A stretch of DNA of 64,000 nt from Methylorubrum suomiense (lineage in GTDB: Bacteria > Pseudomonadota > Alphaproteobacteria > Rhizobiales > Beijerinckiaceae). How positions within the stretch are numbered: position 1 is the stretch's first letter; every line of letters starts with the position of its first letter. The notes beneath the pieces were generated by a model that did not search any database, had not been told where the DNA came from, and saw only the letters and a program-made list of their open reading frames with translations. This document shows, piece by piece, positions 59,813-64,000 of this stretch. Location of the stretch: NCBI RefSeq assembly GCF_022179765.1, contig NZ_BPRE01000013.1, positions 62,001-126,000 on the forward strand, read 5' to 3'. The position numbers and the translations under genes are program-made.

Positions 59813-60868
59813 ATGCTTAATCTATTCGACGCCGCACCGATCAGCACGCGCCGCAAGACTGGCGACGGCTACCTCGTGGCCGAGGCGCGGGCCGCGAGAA
59901 CCGGGATACAGGTCTACAGCGGGGCCGAGGTTGGCCGCCCCGATCTCCAAGTGGTGCGCGTGCTGCGCCCGGAGAACGAGGTATTCGACAAGGCCAGCAT
60001 GTCCACTTACGGGACGGCGCCGATCACGCTGGGACATCCGCCCGGCGGCGTCACGGCCGATACGTGGAAGCGCTTTGCTGTCGGTCACGTTGGCGAGGGC
60101 GTCGCCCGCGATGGCGAATACATCGCGCTCCCCCTCATCCTCAAGGACGCCGAGGCCATCCGCCAGCTTGAAGGCGGCACCCGAGAGTTGTCGGTAGGTT
60201 ACAATTGCTCGCTCTCCTGGGCCCCTGGTAGCGCCAACGGTGAGACCTGGGACGCGGTGCAACAGGTGATCCGCGTAAATCACGTGGCCCTCGTTCCGCG
60301 CGGCCGGGCCGGTTCCGAGTGCCGAATTTCTGACGCCGCTCCCTCCATCACCGAAAGGGCTCACACTATGGCCGACAGCATCACCGTTCCGACGAACTTC
60401 CTCGACGCGATCCCGACGCACGACGCAGCGGCGGTGTCTACGATCATCGCCGACTTGCAGTCCAAGGAGGTGTTCCGGGTCCGCGATGCGGGTCGCCGGG
60501 CGCAAGACCTTTCGTGGAAGTTCGGCGCCGAGATGGGCCGATCCGGCACCTTCGACGCCGCGACCGCGCGCAACGGCTACGAGTTCTTGCAGGGGCTTTC
60601 GAAGATGGCCCCGGCCGTCGAAGCGCAGTTGATCGGTCGGTTCCTGCAAGGGGATCAGAGCATTAATCCCGGCTTCGATCCGCAGGCCGGCGAGAAGGCC
60701 CGCGCGAAGATGATGGAGGACAGCGCCAATGCCTGGCGCCGCCCGACCGGCTCGCATGTGGCGCAGGATGCGGCCCCGCCGCCGCCGCCGGCCATGTCAA
60801 TGGATCGCGAGTCCGCTTACGCGCAGATGTGCGACGACCTTTCCAATGCCTGGAAGAAGGGCAAGTGA
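59813..60868 (+). CDS. DUF2213 head protease/scaffold protein
   Basis: 351 residues, RBS GGAG before the ATG. The N-terminal half is DUF2213: VVRVLRPENEVFDKASMSTY, PITLGHPPGGVTADTWKRFA and LEGGTRELSVGYNCSLSW; family members are prohead proteases. The C-terminal half (from MADSITVPTNFLDAI) is a separate helical part likely to be scaffold. It normally follows the portal gene in phages but here follows the tape measure. Confidence 0.8.
   Translation: MLNLFDAAPISTRRKTGDGYLVAEARAARTGIQVYSGAEVGRPDLQVVRVLRPENEVFDKASMSTYGTAPITLGHPPGGVTADTWKRFAVGHVGEGVARDGEYIALPLILKDAEAIRQLEGGTRELSVGYNCSLSWAPGSANGETWDAVQQVIRVNHVALVPRGRAGSECRISDAAPSITERAHTMADSITVPTNFLDAIPTHDAAAVSTIIADLQSKEVFRVRDAGRRAQDLSWKFGAEMGRSGTFDAATARNGYEFLQGLSKMAPAVEAQLIGRFLQGDQSINPGFDPQAGEKARAKMMEDSANAWRRPTGSHVAQDAAPPPPPAMSMDRESAYAQMCDDLSNAWKKGK
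60368..60868 (+). CDS. Nested scaffold-type product from internal start
   Basis: An in-frame ATG at 60368 has AAAGGG 7 bases upstream. It would give a 166-residue product equal to the C-terminal half of the DUF2213 protein, as with Nu3 inside lambda C. Confidence 0.5.
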   Translation: MADSITVPTNFLDAIPTHDAAAVSTIIADLQSKEVFRVRDAGRRAQDLSWKFGAEMGRSGTFDAATARNGYEFLQGLSKMAPAVEAQLIGRFLQGDQSINPGFDPQAGEKARAKMMEDSANAWRRPTGSHVAQDAAPPPPPAMSMDRESAYAQMCDDLSNAWKKGK

Positions 60869-60869
60869 G

Positions 60870-61469
60870 ATGCAGAAGCTACTCCCGCTCACCGATCAGG
60901 TCCGCGCCGCGCTCCGCGAGGATCGTACGTCTGACCAAGTGAAGGCCCTCATTGAGGAACTAGGGCTCGATAGAGAGCGGATCAAATCCGACCTCATCGC
61001 CGCGAAGGCGAAGGCCGTCGATCCGATGACCGGCGACGACGAGGCCGATGCAGCGCGACGACTGCACCATGATCTCGGGTTCGAGGAAGAGCGAGCCGTT
61101 TCTTCCATCGCCCAACTCAAGCTGCGACTGTCGGCTATCGAGACAGCCGAGGACGAGGAACGCCGCCGCATCGCCTATGAGGCCGCCGAGGTGGAGCGTG
61201 ACGAGTGCGTGCGCTTGGTTCGGGAAGAGTACCCGAAGCTCGCCGATGCCCTCGTGGTACTTCTACAGCGCGTTGTAGCGAGTAACGAGCAGATCCGTCG
61301 CGCCGATCCGCCGGCAGACAAGCCCCGCCTGCAACCGGCCGAATGGATCGTGCGCGAAGCCAACGACATCCATTATGGCCAGCTTATCGACAACGTGATT
61401 TTGCCGGGAATGCACCGCGACGCTGCGATGAAGTGGTTCCGGCGGGTCGCAGAGTGCCGAAACAACTAG
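60870..61469 (+). CDS. Coiled-coil phage protein, 199 aa
   Basis: MQKLLPLTDQVRAALREDRT, then a long charged coiled coil (RLSAIETAEDEERRRIAYEA). It ends near PGMHRDAAMKWFRRVAECRN. Starts just after the DUF2213 stop, so part of the same operon. Function unknown. Confidence 0.55.
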   Translation: MQKLLPLTDQVRAALREDRTSDQVKALIEELGLDRERIKSDLIAAKAKAVDPMTGDDEADAARRLHHDLGFEEERAVSSIAQLKLRLSAIETAEDEERRRIAYEAAEVERDECVRLVREEYPKLADALVVLLQRVVASNEQIRRADPPADKPRLQPAEWIVREANDIHYGQLIDNVILPGMHRDAAMKWFRRVAECRNN

Positions 61470-61774
61470 AAAGGCTTGTCGCAGTACCGGAAGGCTTCGG
61501 CCAGCCGGGAAGCGGCGGCACTGTAGGCGTCAAGTTCGGGAAGCAACCGCAAACGGGCATCCTCGAAACCTTGAAGCGCAGCGCGTCGCTCGCCTCGCGA
61601 CATGGCAATCATTTCCTTGCTTGACCGCCGGCGCATTGAAGCCGCCATCCCGTCAATGGAGGCGGCAGTCCGCGCCGCTACCTCCGAAATGCCCTGGCAG
61701 CTTCCCGAGGGCGCTTCCGCCGCTGCGGGCAAGGCGATGAAGGGGTAGAGGATCGCGGCGACGAGGTAGCGCAT
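61466..61774 (-). CDS. Exported small protein, 102 aa
   Basis: A clear signal peptide (MRYLVAAILYPFIALPAAAEA). The mature part is helical with two Cys (SCQGI and YCDK). Opposite strand to the phage operon, overlapping its last gene by 4 bases. Unknown. Confidence 0.6.
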   Translation of the reverse strand: MRYLVAAILYPFIALPAAAEAPSGSCQGISEVAARTAASIDGMAASMRRRSSKEMIAMSRGERRAALQGFEDARLRLLPELDAYSAAASRLAEAFRYCDKPF

Positions 61775-61825
61775 CGCTACAGGTTAGCACGAGAGCGGGA
61801 GGCGGCAAGCGGCCTCCCGGCAACC

Positions 61826-62404
61826 CTATCTGCTCAGCGGGACGCGCCCGCCTTTGCGCTTGAGGGAAGGTTCAAGCGCCTTTGTAAGGGCCTTCTCCGC
61901 TTCCCGTATCGCCTCATCCGTGGAGGAACGTGAAGCCTCGTCCGTCGCAGGGCTTGCGGGCAACAAGTAGCCGTCCACCGGCCTTGCACCGGGCGAGAAC
62001 AAAAGCCCGCCTGCCATCGCGGGCGTTCCAATAGCGGCGACAGCCCCAATCGGGGAAGCGCCTACCGGAGGAGCGCCCACTGGGGGAGGGGCACCGAGTT
62101 GGAGTGCCTGGAACGCGACATCGGGCACTGCGGCTACGATATCGAGAAGCGACCGCACGGACGGATCAAGCCGCACCCGTCCAGTCTCCCAATTCCGCCA
62201 CGTATCGAACGGGATGCGCAGCCGGGCCGCCATCTCGCGTTGCGTGAGGCCGAGGCTGACCCGTAGCTGACGCGGCGGGATGACCGTGCGCGCCGTGGCC
62301 GGAGGCTCTTCGTCCGCATAGCCGTCTTCGGCCTTGTACCTGCGGATATCGTCTTCGGTCGTTGCGTCGAGCTTCGCCCGATCCACATTGGCCGGGCGGC
62401 TCAT
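61826..62404 (-). CDS. brnA: BrnA-type antitoxin with HTH and long tail
   Basis: 192 residues. The N-terminus is BrnA-like (MSRPANVDRAKLDATTEDDI), then an HTH (SLGLTQREMAARLRIPFDTW followed by RNWETGRVRLDPSVRSLLDI) and a long Pro/Gly-rich tail with GAPPPVGAPPVGASPIGAVA repeats and a charged end. Typical BrnA is near 90-130 residues, so the tail is unusual. Gap to the toxin is 8 bases. Confidence 0.72.
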   Translation of the reverse strand: MSRPANVDRAKLDATTEDDIRRYKAEDGYADEEPPATARTVIPPRQLRVSLGLTQREMAARLRIPFDTWRNWETGRVRLDPSVRSLLDIVAAVPDVAFQALQLGAPPPVGAPPVGASPIGAVAAIGTPAMAGGLLFSPGARPVDGYLLPASPATDEASRSSTDEAIREAEKALTKALEPSLKRKGGRVPLSR

Positions 62405-62412
62405 CGCCTCTT

Positions 62413-62682
62413 CTAGGCTGATGCGTGCCACTTCTTGCGCTCCTTGCGGTTCGCGGGCCACGCCGTGATAACCCAGCGAACGGCCTCGCGATCGGTATAG
62501 ACGACCGTGTAGAAATCGCCGCCAAACTCCCCGACGGCCTTCATGCGGACTTCCCCGTAATTCTTGCGGGTGTCCTGCCATTCGAGAGTGCGGCCGGCGA
62601 AGATGCGAATGGCGACATCGAAGCCAAAGCCGCGCTCGGCGCGGACCTTTGCTTCCTTCTCGTCGTCCCAATCGAAATCCAT
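62413..62682 (-). CDS. brnT: BrnT-type ribonuclease toxin
   Basis: 89 residues. MDFDWDDEKEAKVRAERGFG, RTLEWQDTRKNYGEVRMKAV and FYTVVYTDREAVRWVITAWP match BrnT, an RNA-cleaving toxin of RelE-like fold. It is the first gene of the operon; repeated operators lie directly upstream. Confidence 0.85.
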   Translation of the reverse strand: MDFDWDDEKEAKVRAERGFGFDVAIRIFAGRTLEWQDTRKNYGEVRMKAVGEFGGDFYTVVYTDREAVRWVITAWPANRKERKKWHASA

Positions 62683-63116
62683 GCCTCAGAGTATGCGGTT
62701 AGCACATACTGCGCAAGGGCGCGGATGTGCGGTTAGCACATATCTTTTCCGCTGACGCGCAGCACGAAACCCCCGCCGCCTTGCCGGGCGCGGGGTTCTC
62801 GTGTCATGGTGTGGATGGAGCGTGAGACCTCCCGAGATGGGCCCTTGCCGGGGCTGGCATCTCAGTCCGTGAGTGGGCGTGCGCTGCGGCTTGCCGGCCG
62901 AAGTGACGCCGAGAAATCGACGCGCCCGCTTGCCGTGGGCTGCGACCGGCTCACTATGCCGGGAGTGCCACGGTTATACAAGAGCCTTCGGGTGAAGGCC
63001 GTGGCGCACGTTCTCACGGGCGTGTTCTCACACTCCCGGCGCCAGCCCCGCAGGCTGGCAGCCTGGACGCGACATGCAGCGCGCGTCCCCAGCCGTGAGA
63101 AGCTGGTGCAAGCACC
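62683..63116. other. Intergenic stretch with BrnTA control region
   Basis: 434 bases. The left 60 hold the BrnTA operators and promoter; an imperfect GC-rich hairpin sits near 62767-62797. The rest shows no gene. Confidence 0.45.
62691..62742 (-). promoter_or_regulatory. BrnTA promoter and repeated operators
   Basis: The 15-mer TGCGGTTAGCACATA occurs at 62694-62708 and 62728-62742, 34 bases apart (about three helix turns). The second copy extends to a perfect ATGTGC-N5-GCACAT inverted repeat. On the minus strand TTGCGC-N17-TACTCT overlaps the first copy; transcription would start within a few bases of the toxin ATG. Confidence 0.6.
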
Positions 63117-63578
63117 GTGAGCACCGAACCAATGGGTTTCCATCATCCCCTGCCGCCCAAGCGCATTATCGCGCTCGGTGGCCCCGTGACGGCTGCGATC
63201 CGCGCTATGCGCGCCGACGAGCCTGCGACCGACTACACCCGCATCCGTGAATTGCGCCGCGCGATCCAAGACAGGATCGAGGCGGACCTTGCCTTGCTCG
63301 ACGCCCTCGACGGCGACGCCGACGTTGAGCAGGACGCGGGCGAGATGCCCGAGTCAGAGACATTCAATCGCAACCTCGATGACGAACCCTCTCTAGGCTC
63401 GCTCTACGGCACTGCCGAAGGCGCTCACCTAGGGCAGGGCGATTGGGCCGGAGGCGGCGGCTTCGACCTTGAGGAGGCCGCCGACGACCTGCCTCAGGCT
63501 GACGACGATTTCGAGTACGACAGCCGCGACCTGCCCGCTGTCGTCGTCCACTACGGCGCGCCGCGAGGTGCCCTATGA
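63117..63578 (+). CDS. Phage-type hypothetical protein, 153 aa
   Basis: GTG start; an ATG 15 bases later is an alternative. The core DYTRIRELRRAIQDRIEADL, ALLDALDGDADVEQDAGEM and the acidic end are typical of small Rhizobiales phage/mobile-element proteins. Function unknown. Confidence 0.55.
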   Translation: MSTEPMGFHHPLPPKRIIALGGPVTAAIRAMRADEPATDYTRIRELRRAIQDRIEADLALLDALDGDADVEQDAGEMPESETFNRNLDDEPSLGSLYGTAEGAHLGQGDWAGGGGFDLEEAADDLPQADDDFEYDSRDLPAVVVHYGAPRGAL

Positions 63579-63820
63579 GCGCCGAGCATCAAAAACGACC
63601 TCCTGCCGAAATGGCACTCATCGAAGTCTTTGATGCTACCAAAGAGGCGCAGCAAATCGCCTCCGCCATCCTGCTCGCAGCGCGGGGTATCTTCGACAAT
63701 AGTGACAGTGATGGGCTGACACTTCTTGCCGATATGATGCGCGGGCAACTCCGGTCGCTTGAGCATGAAGTGCGCGGCGCACAAAGGGCCATCGGTTTCG
63801 CGGAGGGTGGGACGCCATGA
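63575..63820 (+). CDS. Small hypothetical protein, 81 aa
   Basis: Overlaps the previous gene by 4 bases. Helical: TKEAQQIASAILLAARGIFD then ADMMRGQLRSLEHEVRGAQR. Unknown. Confidence 0.5.
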   Translation: MSAEHQKRPPAEMALIEVFDATKEAQQIASAILLAARGIFDNSDSDGLTLLADMMRGQLRSLEHEVRGAQRAIGFAEGGTP

Positions 63821-64000
63821 GCCGCACCACTCGCCGCATCGCTTTAGGCGCTATCCTCGCCGTACCATTCGCGCCCGTCCCTGCCATGGCCGCGCCGAAC
63901 TTATCGAAGCAAGAGCGCGAGTTCATCGCGCTTGTGCCGTGGCTGCAATCTGTCGTTCCAGAGGCCGAAGAGGCCGCGCAATTGAAGCACACGTTGTACG
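63817..64000 (+). CDS. Exported protein, 5' part only
   Basis: Starts in a 4-base overlap with the gene before and runs off the window. The N-terminus is a signal peptide (MSRTTRRIALGAILAVPFAP then VPAMAA). The mature start is NLSKQERE. Function unknown. Confidence 0.55.
   Translation, partial: MSRTTRRIALGAILAVPFAPVPAMAAPNLSKQEREFIALVPWLQSVVPEAEEAAQLKHTLY

Larger units (their letters stand above)
21950..64000. mobile_element. Prophage, left part (right end outside window)
   Basis: The leftward boundary lies between the host regulator start (21849) and the integrase (22331); no tRNA is visible there, so attL is not resolved. Content is a complete temperate-phage left arm: integrase, excisionase, early leftward operon, repressor/Cro switch, replication gene, antiterminator, terminase and portal. 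From about 48.9 kb it is interrupted by a second element. The right end and attR are beyond 64 kb. Confidence 0.85.
48895..64000. mobile_element. Second element nested in portal gene (satellite-like)
   Basis: Starts within the portal gene and runs to the window end. Content: excisionase-like HTH, RepA-type ATPase, serine recombinase, second TerL, tail-assembly chaperone, tape measure, DUF2213 protein, BrnTA. No capsid or portal gene is seen. The exact left junction is uncertain by about ten bases and the right junction is not in the window. Confidence 0.65.

Noticed and set aside
1..64000. CRISPR array
   Set aside because: No regularly spaced direct repeats of 24-37 bases were seen; the only tandem repeats are short (9-10 bp).

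Overview
The window looks like chromosome of a high-GC methylotrophic alphaproteobacterium, most likely Methylorubrum/Methylobacterium. This rests on a formate dehydrogenase alpha subunit very like Fdh1A of M. extorquens, a fused transaldolase/phosphoglucose isomerase, and a metK-trmB pair next to a small Xre-type regulator. All identifications are by eye from translated sequence; no database search was run.

Region 1 (1-21.9 kb) is host chromosome: the end of a formate dehydrogenase gene, a three-His-box fatty acid desaturase, a two-gene operon of small proteins, a PAS-only protein, a GT4 glycosyltransferase, a rhodanese, an RND efflux pair, a zinc-ribbon/metallo-beta-lactamase-fold protein, a soluble PAS chemoreceptor, a DedA membrane protein, tal-pgi, trmB, metK and an Xre regulator. 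Two stretches (2.7-3.4 and 3.8-5.0 kb) hold no gene I can support.

Region 2 (about 22-48.9 kb) is a temperate phage. A long leftward early operon (35.5 to 22.3 kb, many 4- or 8-base overlaps) ends with an AlpA-like excisionase and a tyrosine integrase. It carries HNH nucleases, a DnaA domain IV protein, an OmpR/CtrA-type winged helix, a PP-loop PAPS-reductase-like enzyme and DUF4326. The switch is a CI/LexA-like repressor (36.2-36.8 kb) divergent from a Cro-like gene, with four 19-bp operators of the form TTTCTAC-N5-GTAGAAA, two at each early promoter. The rightward operon carries a VRR-NUC nuclease, an orphan C5-methyltransferase, a replication protein with tandem 10-bp repeats inside its gene (possible origin), a NusG-like antiterminator just before the late genes, small and large terminase, a gene with its own promoter and operators (probable moron), and a DUF1073-type portal gene.

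Region 3 (about 48.9 kb to the window end) starts inside that portal gene, which stops after about 330 residues. What follows is a second element with its own excisionase-like HTH, RepA-type ATPase, serine recombinase, small unknown genes, a second complete TerL, a tail-assembly chaperone with a -1 frameshift site, a short TP901-type tape measure, a DUF2213 protease/scaffold protein with a likely internal start, and a BrnT/BrnA toxin-antitoxin with repeated operators. I saw no portal, major capsid or tail-fibre gene in this part. It is either a phage satellite nested in a prophage structural gene or a mosaic remnant. The far ends of both elements lie outside the window, so neither boundary could be proved.
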